The notes under the pieces: generated by a model
The model's database searches: none
What the model was told of the DNA's origin: nothing
The model's input: only the letters and a program-made list of their open reading frames with translations
Program-made: the position numbers and the translations under genes
DNA from: Diadophis punctatus similis
Taxonomy: Eukaryota; Chordata; Lepidosauria; Squamata; Dipsadidae
Assembly (NCBI GenBank): GCA_023053685.1
Contig: JALIGW010000028.1
Location: 7,290,501-7,354,500 of the forward strand
DNA length: 64,000 bases
Reading direction: 5' to 3'
Shown here: piece after piece, positions 45,661 to 56,735 of the stretch
Position numbering within the stretch: position 1 is the first letter of the stretch
Layout of the letters: every line of letters begins with the position of its first letter

Positions 45661-45957
45661 CAGGGGTGAAATCCTCCCGGTTCGCCCGGGCCAGTCCTTC
45701 GGCTTATAGCAGATGGAACTGGCGGCGCTTCTCCCGCCCGCTTTCCCGGCCCGGCTGAACGCCGCCATTTGGGTTATTTTTCCCTCTGTGCATGCGCGCG
45801 CATGCACAGAGGGAAAAATAACCCGAATGATTGTGTTCAGCCGGGCCGGGAAAGCCGGGAAAGCGGGCGGGAGAAGCTCCGCGCCGCGACCGCCGCCAGT
45901 TCCATCGGCTATACGCCGAAGGACTGGCCCAGGCGAACCGGGAGGATTTCACCCCTG
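45661..45957. mobile_element. long foldback MITE, GGTGAAATCC family, with NRF1/YY1-like core
   Basis: 297 bp with exact 8-bp duplication CTCTATAC (45653-45660, 45958-45965). Ends CAGGGGTGAAATCCTCCCGG and complement. The arms are long and GC-rich with small indels. The centre is GTGCATGCGCGCGCATGCAC, flanked by CCGCCATTTGGGTTATTTTT and its degenerate mirror. Confidence 0.96.
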
Positions 45958-45965
45958 CTCTATAC

Positions 45966-46700
45966 GTACCAGTCTCATGTCCTCATTCCCCAAAAATGAG
46001 CAGGAATAGAATGCATTGTAATTATAGGACAGCTTGATTTGGGTTTGTAAATAAAAATAAATTCTAATTATATTTATATACATGAGTTAACATTCACTTG
46101 CCCTTTGAAATTTGTCCCTTAGCACAGCAGGATCAGCAGAAGATCAACACGGAAGCCATGGGGTACACCCTATAGCTGTTATAGAAATTAAAATACATGT
46201 AATTCTTCCAGATAATTTGTGTTTAATTTAACAAGAGGAAAACGGGTTGGGGAAGGCAAATCTATTAAAATATAGAAGGGGGAGGAGGAAAGGACTCAGC
46301 AAAATGTTGATCACAAATTCTTTTAGCTAAACTAAATTTATTGGCAAAAGAAGAGAATTAGCCTAAATTGGTACTATTGATTTAATTGTAGGCGTGCACA
46401 GTATATAATTTTTCCCCTAAAGAGAAATATTCCGAGAGTTCAATAAAGCAAACATAATGTTTCTTGCCCTGGATTTTGTCATGAGAGGCTCACAACAGAG
46501 ATATACACTGGGCGTGCCAAAACTGAAATATACATTTTAACGTACCATTGTTATCATGTTCACTCCTACAAGACTAGGAATAGCAAGTCAGGTACGAGAC
46601 TTTGAAGGATTGTTGCAAAAATGAATTGACTGAGAAAAGGTTAAACTACATAAGTAATAAAGCTGCTTCTCTGGTTTCTGAATGTTGATGCCAAACATGC
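45966..46700. other. intergenic stretch, nothing recognised
   Basis: AT-rich; no recognisable exon or repeat. Confidence 0.4.
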
Positions 46701-46708
46701 GTCTACTC

Positions 46709-46968
46709 CAGTGGTGAAATCCAATTTTTTTACTACCGGTTCTGGGGGCGTGGCTTGGTGGACGTGGCTTGGTGGGCATGGCAGGGGAAGGATACTGCAA
46801 AATCCCCATTCCCTCCCCACTCCTGAGGGAAGGATATTGCAAAATCTCCATTCCACCCCCCACACTCTGGGGCCAGCCAGAGGTGGTATTTGCCGGTTCT
46901 CCAAACTACTCAAAATTTCCGCTACCGGTTCTCCAGAACCTGTCAGCACCTGCTGGATTTCACCCCTG
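46709..46968. mobile_element. MITE, GGTGAAATCC family with two minisatellite units
   Basis: 260 bp with exact 8-bp duplication GTCTACTC (46701-46708, 46969-46976). Same internal order as 62825 but only two GGAAGGATA units. Confidence 0.95.
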
Positions 46969-47084
46969 GTCTACTCCAACATCCTCCCAAAGTTCATAAG
47001 TAGGACAACCGCTCCTCTCTGTGCTGTCTTCACTCTGCAGCAAACAGGATGTTATATTGATTCTGCTTGGACGGATTTTAACTA

Positions 47085-48134
47085 CCGTATTTTTTGGAGT
47101 ATAAGACACACCGGAGTATAAGATGCACCTTAGTTTTGGGGGAGGAAAACAAGGGAAAAAGGCCTCTGCCTCCAAGCAATTTGCCAAACAGCAAACAGCA
47201 CAGATGATATACACTGTTTGCTGTGTATTTCTGTGCATGTGTGCCTGACCCATAGAAATAGCAAAGAATTGGAGAAATGTACATTATGCCAGAAAGTTTT
47301 CTTAAATGTAGTCACACTAACTCCTCCCAATTATTTAAATAGATCTACTCCAAGGTAACTAAACTCTAATACTAAACAGGACACTGTTACATTTCATACT
47401 ATACTTGTACAGACTTGTTAAAATTAATTAAAATTTCTGGAAGTATACATTATTCTCTATTATTTAAAAGAAGATACAATAGCACTGGGCCTCTTCAGAG
47501 CAAGCATTTATTTTAAAAAGCTTCTTTATTTTGTTAAGTTGTCTAGATGTTCAAATTATTATACTTATTTTTTAAAGACTGCTTTATTATTGTTCTAGAG
47601 CCAGGGGTCTCCAAACTTGGCAACTTTAAGACTTGTGGACTTCAACTCCCAGAATTCCACAGCCAGCAAAGCTAACAAAGCTGGCTGTGGAATTCTAGGA
47701 GTTGAAGTCCACAAGTCTTAAAATTGTCAAGGTTGGAGACCCCTGGCTCTAGAACAATAATAAAGCAGTCTTTAAAAAATAAGATAATTTGAACATTCTA
47801 CAGACATTTATAGTTATTCACTTACCCCCTTGCATGCAGTTCAGCAGAAAATAAAAATCTGTGTGTCTCTCCCAGCTATTTGCCTCTTTGCAAGCTAGTT
47901 TCACTTTCATTTTAGCACATGGCAAATCAGCTGTAGGTCGGGAAGCTGCTACTGACTTGCATGGCTTTACAGGCTCTTCCCTCTTTGCTGCAAACAGGTA
48001 AATTGCTGGAAGACAGAGGCCAAAGGGTGGGGGTGGCTGTGTGGGTGGGGCTACATTCGGTGTATAAGACGCACCCAAGTTTTCACCCTCTTTTTGGGGG
48101 TAAAAAGGTGCGTCTTATACTCCAAAAAATACGG
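47085..48134. mobile_element. TA-flanked DNA transposon, CCGTATTTTT family, copy 3
   Basis: 1050 bp bordered by TA. Subterminal GTTTTGGGGGAGGAAAA and GTGCGTCTTATACTCC match the other copies. A foldback MITE and a wider palindrome lie inside (47549-47797). No transposase. Confidence 0.85.
47549..47797. repeat. palindrome extending beyond an internal foldback MITE
   Basis: The GGTCTCCAACC element (47602-47745) has flanks that are themselves mirror images: AAAGACTGCTTTATTATTG with TTCTAGAGC on the left and GCTCTAGAA with CAATAATAAAGCAGTCTTT on the right, and further out GATGTTCAAATTAT against ATAATTTGAACATTC. The total arm length is about 125 bp. Confidence 0.92.
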
Positions 48135-48136
48135 TA

Positions 48137-48777
48137 TGTTAAGAAAAAGTGGGGTGGGTGGGAGAGAAAGTGGTTTGCAAAATGTTTTATGAAGTCCAGG
48201 CCACATGGAGATTTCAATCACTGCCTGTTTCAGGTCTTCTAACAAAGGAATATTTTGCAGATCTCAGGGACATCTTTAAAATCAGCAGCCAGTTCTGCTT
48301 CTTCCAAAGCAGAGCCTGTATTGTACTGCAGATGAGTGAGGCTTGTTTCCTCCTTGTTACAGTCTAGGACTGTATTCTAGCCTGTTGAAATCTTGTTGTG
48401 CATTTGTTCATAAGGGTTCGTGTTTTATCTTTTTAGCCGCACAGATCGTTTAGGTATGAGTGGAATACAGTGCTGAATAATAACAACAGCTAACAATACA
48501 TGCCACATTTTAGTGGATGTTATCTTCTCTCTCTCTCCAGGATTGCAGCCCAGCTTTTAATCAACCGAGACCAAATGAGAAGGGACACAAAGTGCTGTGC
48601 AACAGATTTTCAAGTATTTCTCTCTCCAAGGGATAGCCAGGCAGTGGCCACTCTTTCCTCCTCCAGCACTCATTGCTAGCTAGAACCAGGCACGGGCAAC
48701 ACTGGCAGAAAACTGCCAATTTTCTGTATTTGGGAGACCATGAAAGCTTCCATGATCAGAGACATGTGCGTCTCTAG
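48137..48777. other. intergenic stretch, nothing recognised
   Basis: No exon or repeat recognised. Confidence 0.4.
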
Positions 48778-48779
48778 TA

Positions 48780-49095
48780 CAGGTAGCTCTTGACTTACAA
48801 CTGTTTGGTTTAACAATGGTTCGAAATTGCGATGGACTAAGAAAAAAATAACTTGTGAGCCTTCCTTGAAGTTACAACCATTGCACACCATCACCCTGGT
48901 CACATGATCACAATTCAGGCAACCAGCTCCAGTTTACAATGGCTGCAGCATCTTGTAGGTCATGTGATCATGATTTGTGACTGTCCCAGTTGACTTTTGG
49001 CAAACAAACTTAATACAGGAAGCCAGATTTGCTTATTGACAATGTGATTCAGTTAATAACCACATGATTTGCTTAATGACCATAGTGGTTTGCTT
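48780..49095. mobile_element. CAGGTAGTCC-family element truncated by a CR1 insertion
   Basis: Begins CAGGTAGCTCTTGACTTACA after TA and carries repeated CATGTGATCATGATTTGTGA-type phrases. It stops at TAATGACCATAGTGGTTTGC where the CR1 tail starts. Confidence 0.7.
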
Positions 49096-49096
49096 A

Positions 49097-49735
49097 GAAT
49101 AGAATAGAATAGAATTTTTATTGGCCAAGTGTGATTGAACACACAAGGAATTTGTCTTGGTGCATATGCTCTCAGTGTACATAAAAGAAAAGATACGTTC
49201 GTCAAGAATCATAAGGTATAACACTTAATAATAGTCCGGGTACAAATAAGCAATCAAATCACATTAGGAACCAGTCAATATAAATCGTAAGGATACAAGC
49301 AACAAAGTTACAGTCAAACAGTCATTAGCGGGAGGAGATGGGTGATGGGAACGATAAGAAGATTAGCAATAGCACTTAGACTTATATACAACTTCATAGT
49401 GCTTTACAGCCCTCTCTAAGCGGTTTACAGAATTCAGCATATTGCCCCCAACAATCTGGGTCCTCGTTTTACCAACCTCAGAAGGATGGAAGGCTGAGTC
49501 AACTTTGAGCCGGTGAGATTTGAACAGCTGAACTGCTGAACTAGCAGTCAGCTGAACTTGCAGTGCTGCTTTTAACCACTGTGCCACCTCAGCTCCTTAA
49601 TAGTAGTGCAGACTTAGTAAATAGTTTGACAGTGTTGAGGGAATTATTTGTTTAGCAGAGTGATGGCGTTCAGGGAAAAACTGTTCTTGTGTTTAGTGAA
49701 TATTGAGATTCTTCAATATTCATAGACTTCCTGAG
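49097..49735 (-). mobile_element. CR1/L3-type LINE 3' end, split by a SINE
   Basis: Minus-strand 3' UTR matching 19512-19870, with a tail of only three AGAAT units. A Sauria-type SINE (49364-49595) interrupts it. No reverse transcriptase is retained. Confidence 0.9.
49364..49595 (-). mobile_element. Sauria-type SINE nested in a CR1 copy
   Basis: Minus strand: GAGCTGAGGTGGCACAGTGG head, GTAAACCGCTTAGAGAGGGC body, CTAAGTGCTATTGCTAATC tail. Confidence 0.93.
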
Positions 49736-49943
49736 TGGTCAATTGCACCAAAGCTGGAAGAAGCAAATGTTTCTTCTGTTCAAAGGATGCAGTAATAAGA
49801 GCATCCCATATCACTTGCTTTCCAATACTTTTCAAACTGGAAATATCTGGGATCTCAGCCCTTGGGACTTTCTTCATGCAAAGTACAGTCTATGGTTGAC
49901 CTCCATGGTAGAATCCTTCCCATGTCACCAGTATGTCTTTTAG

Positions 49944-50095
49944 AAGGAAGGAAGGAAGGAAGGAAGGAAGGAGGGAGGGAGGGAGGAAGGAAGGAAGGAA
50001 GAAGGGAGGGAGGAAGGAAGGAAGAAAGGAGAGAGGGAGGGAGGGAGGGAGGAAGGAGGGAGGGAGGGAGGGAGGGAGGGAGGGAGGGAGGAAGG
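49944..50095. repeat. (GGAA)n / (GGGA)n purine tract
   Basis: About 150 bases of pure purine on the + strand, alternating blocks of GGAA and GGGA. Confidence 0.97.
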
Positions 50096-50671
50096 ATGGA
50101 TCCTATCCCATTCAATTTATTTTCAGTGGATTGAAGCCATTGTGCTTTTGTGAGAGAAATTTCCCCCCTTATTCATTTTTTCTTAGGGGGAAATAGTTTT
50201 AGTTCTGCTCGATTAGAAACCAATGGCGACACAAGTTTTGGAAAGTTTCCAAGAACAGATGATTCACTCAGGGACAGTCTCAGTGTTAAGGCTAAACAAA
50301 GACAGCCGTGAGTGGCTAAAGCCTATTAAACCTTCAAGCTGAAAGGTAAAAAAGAAGATTTTGCAATACCTTTGTTCAAAGTCCTTACCTCCCTTGATCT
50401 GACCAAATAAAAAAATTTTTTTTAAAAAAAAACACCTTTCCCTTAGTCACTCCCAGGGTCTTTTTCCGTAACTGAGTTACACTGCTATTCATTCTTGAGT
50501 TTGCAGAAAGCAAAGTTAGCATAAACTTTGTTGTCCGATTGATATGTGTATCCACCACAGTTTGCACAATGATGTCATGACACATGGATCACCATTACGG
50601 TCATTATGTCCATTGCTGGTATCCAACCTTGCCTTTGTAGTATCTCTTCTGAGTCACTCTTCTCATGACTT

Positions 50672-50953
50672 TCCAAGATGGCGCTGACGAAGGCTGCCTC
50701 GGTGAAATGCTCTCAAATGGTTTCTCATTAAGTGTTGTACCTCATGATTCTTGACAAATGTATGTTTTCTTTTATGTACACTGAGAGCATATGCACCAAA
50801 GACAAATTCCTTGTGTGTCCAATCACACTTGGCCAATAAAGAATTCTATTCTATTCTATTCTATTCTATTCTATTCTATTCTATTCTATTCTATTCTATT
50901 CTATTCTATTCTATTCTATTCTATTCTATTCTATTCTATTCTATTCTATTCTA
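50672..50953 (+). mobile_element. short CR1/L3 3' end with (ATTCT)n tail and a possible foreign head
   Basis: From about 50733 the sequence matches the 3' end of the CR1/L3 copies (GAGAGCATATGCACCAAAGA, GGCCAATAAAG), followed by about 22 ATTCT units. The 60 bases before it (CCAAGATGGCGCTGACGAAG) are not in the other copies. Confidence 0.8.
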
Positions 50954-51330
50954 ATGTTCTGATTTGTGAGTGTGTCAATCATTCAAGATAAGGTTATTGG
51001 TTTTCTGCTCCAGTTTTGTTGTCATAACTGAAGTTGTGTCCTACTGACTTCATAACCCATCATGGCTCTGAAGAGAAAAGACAAAAGTTTGACTTTGGAG
51101 CTCTGCCCTGCCTTTTCTAAGCTGGTTTGCCTACCTCTCCTTCCATATCCTATATGGACAATTCTCGAATTAACATAATATAAAATCAAGAAAAATGGAG
51201 CTAAGCAGAAATTATCTAGATCCATTCTATTCAGACTTCAGCCTGGGGTTCAGTATGGAGACAGCACTGGTTGCCTGTGGTCTGTGCCAGAATGGGGGTG
51301 ATCCATCCATCCTGAGACTCCTTGATCTCT

Positions 51331-51484
51331 CAGAAGCTGCTATGGCCTAGAGGTAGAGCTCTTGCCTCACAATCAGGAGGTTGTGAGTTCAATCCTAGGT
51401 AGAGGCAGATGCAGGGTCTCCTGCTTGGGCAGGGGGTTGGACTAGATGACCTGCAAGGTCCCTTCCAACTCTGTTAATCTGTAA
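51331..51484 (+). mobile_element. tRNA-headed SINE with a CR1 tail
   Basis: The head has an A-box TGGCCTAGAGG (51343-51353) and a B-box GAGTTCAATCC (51385-51395). The 3' half (51420-51475) closely matches the 3' end of the CR1 copy at 41895 (GGTTGGACTAGATGACCTGC). It is about 150 bp and intact in both parts. Confidence 0.85.
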
Positions 51485-51699
51485 AACATTCAGTACCATT
51501 AACTATGGTATTCTTTTTAGCCAGCTTCAAGGACTGGAAATGGGAGATACTATTTACACTGATTCTCCTCCTTTCTCAATAGCCAATCCTTGTTGACAGG
51601 ATTTATGGGGTGCTGGAGGGCTTGACTCTCGCTCAGCTTTTATTTAACAACTATCTGAAACTGCTGGGTGAGTTCCATATAGGTTGCCCTCACTTGTTG

Positions 51700-52093
51700 G
51701 TGGTAATTAGCAACTCCTTGGTAAGTGACCCAATTATAAAGCATGATGTCACAGGACCATGCAGACTTACAACATCAAGCATGACAGTTCAAATTGCAGT
51801 CATTAAATGAATTCTGTGCAAAGTGTCACATGATCACCATTTGTGATCTCCTACCAATTTCATCACTGACTTTGCTTGTTGGAAGTTGGCAATGAAGGCT
51901 GCAAATGGTGATCACATGATTACGGGATGCTACAACCACAATTGTCTAGCCGGATGCCAAGTGCCGGAATTGTAATCATGTGACTGTTGGGACACTGCAA
52001 CAGTTGCAACTCCCAGCACCAGTCATAAGTCTCCTCATTCAGTGCTGTTGTTGAATGTTGCTGAACAAGTAGGCATTAAGTGAAGACTACCTG
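51700..52093. mobile_element. CAGGTAGTCC-family element, degenerate
   Basis: Right end TTAAGTGAAGACTACCTG is preserved. The interior holds CACATGATCACCATTTGTGA and GGTGATCACATGATTACGGG phrases shared with 48780. The left end is eroded. Confidence 0.6.
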
Positions 52094-52095
52094 CA

Positions 52096-53277
52096 TGCTA
52101 ATAATACCCAGTTATACATCCTGACTTGCGGCTGACCAATGCTATTGAGGTCCTGACTCAGTGCCTGGAGACCATGTGGGCCTGGATGGGGAAGAACAGA
52201 CTCAAACTCAATCCTGATCACACCAAGTGCTTTGTTTGTTTGCTCCCTCCCCATAATACCAGAGACATCCCCCAGGCCTTGGGTTAGGGTGGGTATTATG
52301 GGATGGTCTTCCAATTAGCCATCTCTTCTTTTGCTTGATATATGTTACTTTTCAATTTTATTTCATTGTGGGCTCCCAGAATCATCATGGAGTTGGGTAG
52401 CCTCAAAATTGGAAAATTAAATCACATTACATTTAATTAGCATTGCGGAGGAGGTAGGCAGCCCAAGCCACCATTGTACAATTAGCTATGCCCTGTAGTG
52501 TAGGACAACTGAAATTGACTAGCTCTGTTCAACCAGTTCTCTTCATCTAAGAAGAACAGAGGTGGATGGAAGTAAATGAAATATAAGGAAATTAGCAAAT
52601 AAACAATAAAAGGTCAACAATCATTATTTTCTGGACACTGAATAAGGAAAAACAAGGCTGCCACATTTTAAGGTAAAGATATATTGTAGGTCAATAATGA
52701 GACATACCTTTGTTTTCTCATTCTCACAAAATGCATGTGATCATACCCAGTATTGATCACACATCTTTGCCTTTAAAATAATTGGGACTGAAGCACTACA
52801 GAGTTTTGGAAAGTCTTTGTGGAAATAAAAAATGTAAAGGTGAGGAAAAAGTATATAATATATGAGGAGATTCAGTCTTGAAAATAGGGCCCTGTTCAGA
52901 AGGGAGCCATTTTGGGGCACAAAAACTTGCTGCCAGATAGATATGGTTAGGGTTGCAGCTGCTTCTCTTCACAGGCCCAGCTTGGTCCTTCTCCAATGCC
53001 TCCTTTTAGAATTGTATCTGACCTTGCCAATTTTCATATGAATCCACTGTGGAATGGGATGGTTCTGCTTCTGCTTCTTAGTGAGGAAACATTTGATCTT
53101 GAAGGTCTTGTGGGACGACATTGTCCGCTGGCTACCACAACATGGCAGACAAAGAAGAGTTTAATATGTTTCAAGACTATCCATGGGATGGAATGGGAAT
53201 AAAGGGATAATACTGCTTTGAATCAGTACTACTTAAAGCTGTCTCCATCATGGCTTGAGGACAAGGTGAGGACAATA
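52096..53277. other. intergenic stretch, nothing recognised
   Basis: Short open frames occur, but none has a recognisable domain. Repeats not recognised. Confidence 0.4.
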
Positions 53278-53285
53278 CCTTAAGG

Positions 53286-53554
53286 CAGTGGTTCTCAACC
53301 TTCCTAATGCTGCGACCCACATCCTGCCCCCGCAACCCTGCCGTGACCCACCCTGCTGCTGTGCCCGCTGCTGCGAACCCCGCCCCGCTGCCGCCATTTG
53401 GGTTCTTTTACCCTCTGCGCATGCGCAAAGCATTCTGCGCATGCGCAGAGGCTAAAAGAACCCAAATGGCAGCGTCCGGACAAAGTCTCCCGACCTCTGT
53501 GAAAGGGTCATTCGACCCCCAAAGGGGTCGCGACCCCCAGGTTGAGAACCGCTG
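53286..53554. mobile_element. SPIN-like hAT MITE with GC-rich interior
   Basis: 269 bp with exact 8-bp duplication CCTTAAGG (53278-53285, 53555-53562). The left end CAGTGGTTCTCAACCTTCC with TAATGCTGCGACCC and the right end GGGTCGCGACCCCCAGGTTG match the termini I know for SPIN elements. The interior is a foldback with CCGCCATTTGGGTTCTTTTA, two exact TGCGCATGCGCA boxes (53416-53427, 53436-53447) and the mirror of the first phrase. Confidence 0.9.
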
Positions 53555-53686
53555 CCTTAAGGTCAAGGGGAATTGTCAGGTTATGATTGTGTCATAGTTA
53601 AATACAAGTGGCGAAGGGAACTCACCCTATTTTATCATGTAATTAATTACAATTCCTGTTCATGGAAATACCCAAAACACCATCTA

Positions 53687-54313
53687 CCGTATTTTTCGGA
53701 GTATAAGACGCACCGGAGTATAAGACGCACCTTAGTTTTGGGGGAGGAAAATAGGGGAAAACAATCTGCCTACCAGGTATTCATCTGGCTAGCATCCTTA
53801 GTCTGGTCAGCTTCAGCACATTATTTTATCCCCTGGTTAGGACTTAAAAAAACCTTCTTCTGAGAGAGTAACAATGAAAGAGCATGCAAGCCAGTAAGAG
53901 CTGGGAAGATTGTTAGCACCTAGTTAGGGCTAAAAAAAATTACTCGGAGCAGCTTCAGCACATTATTTTATCTCCTGGTTAGGACTTAAAAAAACCTTCT
54001 TCTGAGAGAATAACAATGAAAGAGCCTGCAAGCCAGTAAGAGCTGGGAAGATCGTTAGCACCTGGTTAGGGCTAGAAAAAAACTTATTCGGAGCAAGTAG
54101 AGCAATGAAAAAAAACCCTGCAAAGACTTAGGGCTGGAAAAACATTCTTTGGAGAGAGTAACAATGAAAAAGCCTGCAAGGTAAGAGCTGGGAAGATCGT
54201 TAGCACCTAGTTAGGGCTGGAAAAAAAAGCTACATTCGAAGTATAAGACGCACCCAAATTTTCAGCCACTTTTAGGGAGGAAAAAGGTGCATCTTATACT
54301 CAGAAAAATATGG
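53687..54313. mobile_element. TA-flanked DNA transposon, CCGTATTTTT family, copy 4
   Basis: 627 bp bordered by TA. Both subterminal regions are well preserved (GTTTTGGGGGAGGAAAATAG; GAGGAAAAAGGTGCATCTTA). The interior is a 142-bp tandem repeat. Confidence 0.88.
53811..54235. repeat. 142-bp tandem repeat, about three copies
   Basis: The phrase CTTCAGCACATTATTTTATC recurs at 53811 and 53953. A third, shorter and diverged copy follows, recognised by GAGAGAGTAACAATGAAAAAG and AGAGCTGGGAAGATCGTTAG. Confidence 0.9.
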
Positions 54314-54315
54314 TA

Positions 54316-56410
54316 TGTCAATTGACTTATGCCAACTAATGGAATGGTTTTCATCTGGAGAATCATTCCTCTTAACCATATATAGTTAGAGCACTGCTAT
54401 GTAAGATCTTTGTCCCACTTCAGAATCAGGTCTGGGCTTGTCCAACCTGAGGTTGACTATGTCCAGAAGCCGAGACCATTTATTGCTGATCTGGCTGCAG
54501 TGAATCTGGAACCACAGCAAAGCTGCTCTTTTTCCCTTGAAGAGTTGCTGCTCTGCAGAATATGTGGGTTGTTCCTCCTCCTAATGATGGAACTCCTGCC
54601 TCACCCAACCTCCTGGCTTCTTTCTCTTCCTCCACAGAGTTTCCCTTATCCTCGGTGTTTCAAGGTCAACAGAAGTGAAGGACGATTGTGAACTAGTTTC
54701 AATTTGTTTTTGAAAAATTCAGGGGTTGCAGAGAATAAGGAAGATGACTCTGATGGGTGTTGCCAAGATGACCAGTGTAAAACATGTTAAATCCAAAATA
54801 TCCAGATAAAATTTGGAAATAGTTCAGACAGAGAGATCTCTCTTATTCACTCAGCTATAAGTAGAGGGGACATCGCAATCGGACTTGCAAGATTCTGTTA
54901 TTACTGTATAGCTAATAAAAGTTGTTTTAGTACTCTCACAGAGCTGACTTCTTGGTCTGTCTATAAAGTGGGGTTGAAAATGGTAGTTGTCTAGTAATGC
55001 CTTCAATCATCAGATTACTTTGATTTAGGAGATTTTCTTGACTTAAGGTCAATGTTTATAACCCCCTTCATTTTGATATAACAAACACATTATTATGCTC
55101 ACCACATTTCTTGCAGTCATAAGATATTCCTAGGGCTCAACTTTAACCAGGGTTTGGCAGTCAGGGTTGTCTTCCTAGCCCATTGTTCCTTTTCTGAATA
55201 AACATTAAGCATTAAAAGAATCTAAATACATTTTCTCACATTTTTTAATCTATCCAAACTGGAGACTTTTTCCTTCTCCCCGGAGATTACTCATCTGAGT
55301 GTCAATTTTGCAGACCACAAACAGGTCTACAAAAATACTCTAAACCCATTAGAGTATTGGGAAAGGCCTCTAAGTATTTCATAAAATCCAGGATTTTATG
55401 GTTGACATTTTTGGGGTAGCTTTTGTCATGAGAGGAATTTACTATTTAAAAACACACCAAAAAGGGATGTGAGAAATGAAGGTATGGGAGGTACACAATG
55501 GGCTACATTTACACCTTCGGTGTGGTGAAAATTTTGGGTCGGATAAAAAGGGCATATGGAAAATCAAATATCTTTTCTTGTAGACTGCTAATAAATTACA
55601 CCATGATGTTTGGTGTGCCAACATTTGGCAAATAGTTCCACTTCAATACAGCTCTTTGGTACAGAAGCAGTATAGGATGACGTTATGTATCTGTGAGAAA
55701 AAAATTGCACTGTGATTGTGTGAATGTACCCTAAGGTAAAGCCTGATCTTCCTAGCCTAATGATTAATTAATCTGTATGAAGTATAATGGAGTCCTCTAT
55801 TGCAGAGCAAGAAACTTCTAATCAAAATATAATTAAATTTCAATTAGTGTTTCAAATACTTTGGTAAATATCATTACAACTCCCTCTCTCTTCCTCTCTC
55901 TCTGAAAGCAGTTAATAAACTTGCATAAGGTTGAAATTTTTGTCCCTTAGTTGACTGCATTTCCTGGCACAGCTCAGGAAGGTTTTTATGTATAGATCCC
56001 TTGTGGTTATTAAAGGCTTTGAGATTATCTGACGAAAATCTGCATTGTGAATGCTGACAGTGACTGAAGTCTTGGGAGAGTCTCACCGACTCTTTCTCTC
56101 CTCCTCTCTCATGAGTTTATTCCCATGAAAGGGATGATCTAAGAAGGTGTGCGACGCAACTGCCCGAGGCACTGTATTGACTCACTGGAAGGAAAGAGGA
56201 AAGCAAGGTTCCAACAGCCCTTCGTGACCATCATAGGCTTATATTTCTACAGGCATCAATTGCAACATGTCCCTGCAGCCTCGTGAAGTGTGGGACCCAG
56301 ACTCATATACAATTCTTCCCTCAGATGGGCTTTTAGTAGGTATGAAAGTGCAAAGGGAGTGCCTTTCAGTTTGAGCTTGTCTCACAGTTATGGAGATGTG
56401 TCCTCAGATT
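54316..56410. other. 2.1-kb intergenic stretch, mostly unrecognised
   Basis: A 93-codon open frame at 54410-54691 has no domain I recognise. A segment near 54840-54970 (AATAAAAGTTGTTTTAGTAC) looks LTR-like but has no borders. Confidence 0.4.
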
Positions 56411-56411
56411 T

Positions 56412-56735
56412 CATTTATTATTAATTTATTAATACAATTTCTATGCCGCCCAACTCCCAGGAGATTCTGAGTGACTCACACAACAAGTAAAAATACATAT
56501 TCAAATTAAAAAAAAGAAAAAAAAAACAATTTAAAAACATATTTAAAATACAATCCATTCACACATACATACAAGGGCCAATCATTGGCCCCAGGCCTCC
56601 CGGAAAAGCCAGGTCTTAACGGCTTTCTGGAAGGCCAGTAAGGTGGGGGTAATACGGATCTCGGGAGGTAGTTGATTCCAAAGAGTCGGAGCAGCTACAG
56701 AGAAGGCCCTCCCCCACGGATACTGCCCCATCTCT
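56412..56735 (-). mobile_element. L2-type LINE 3' part
   Basis: Minus strand ends GAGTTGGGCGGCATAGAAAT then an AATTAATAAATTAATAATAA tail. The coding remnant gives the same FxxAVKTWLF-type tail as 61914. Confidence 0.8.

Noticed and set aside
51340..51400. tRNA gene
   Set aside because: The A- and B-boxes belong to a SINE head; the cloverleaf cannot be completed and the sequence passes into a CR1 tail. The same applies to the boxes in all Sauria-type SINEs here.
54690..54975. LTR-like segment with AATAAAAG and CTGACTTCTTGGTCTGTC
   Set aside because: Neither border nor target duplication could be found.
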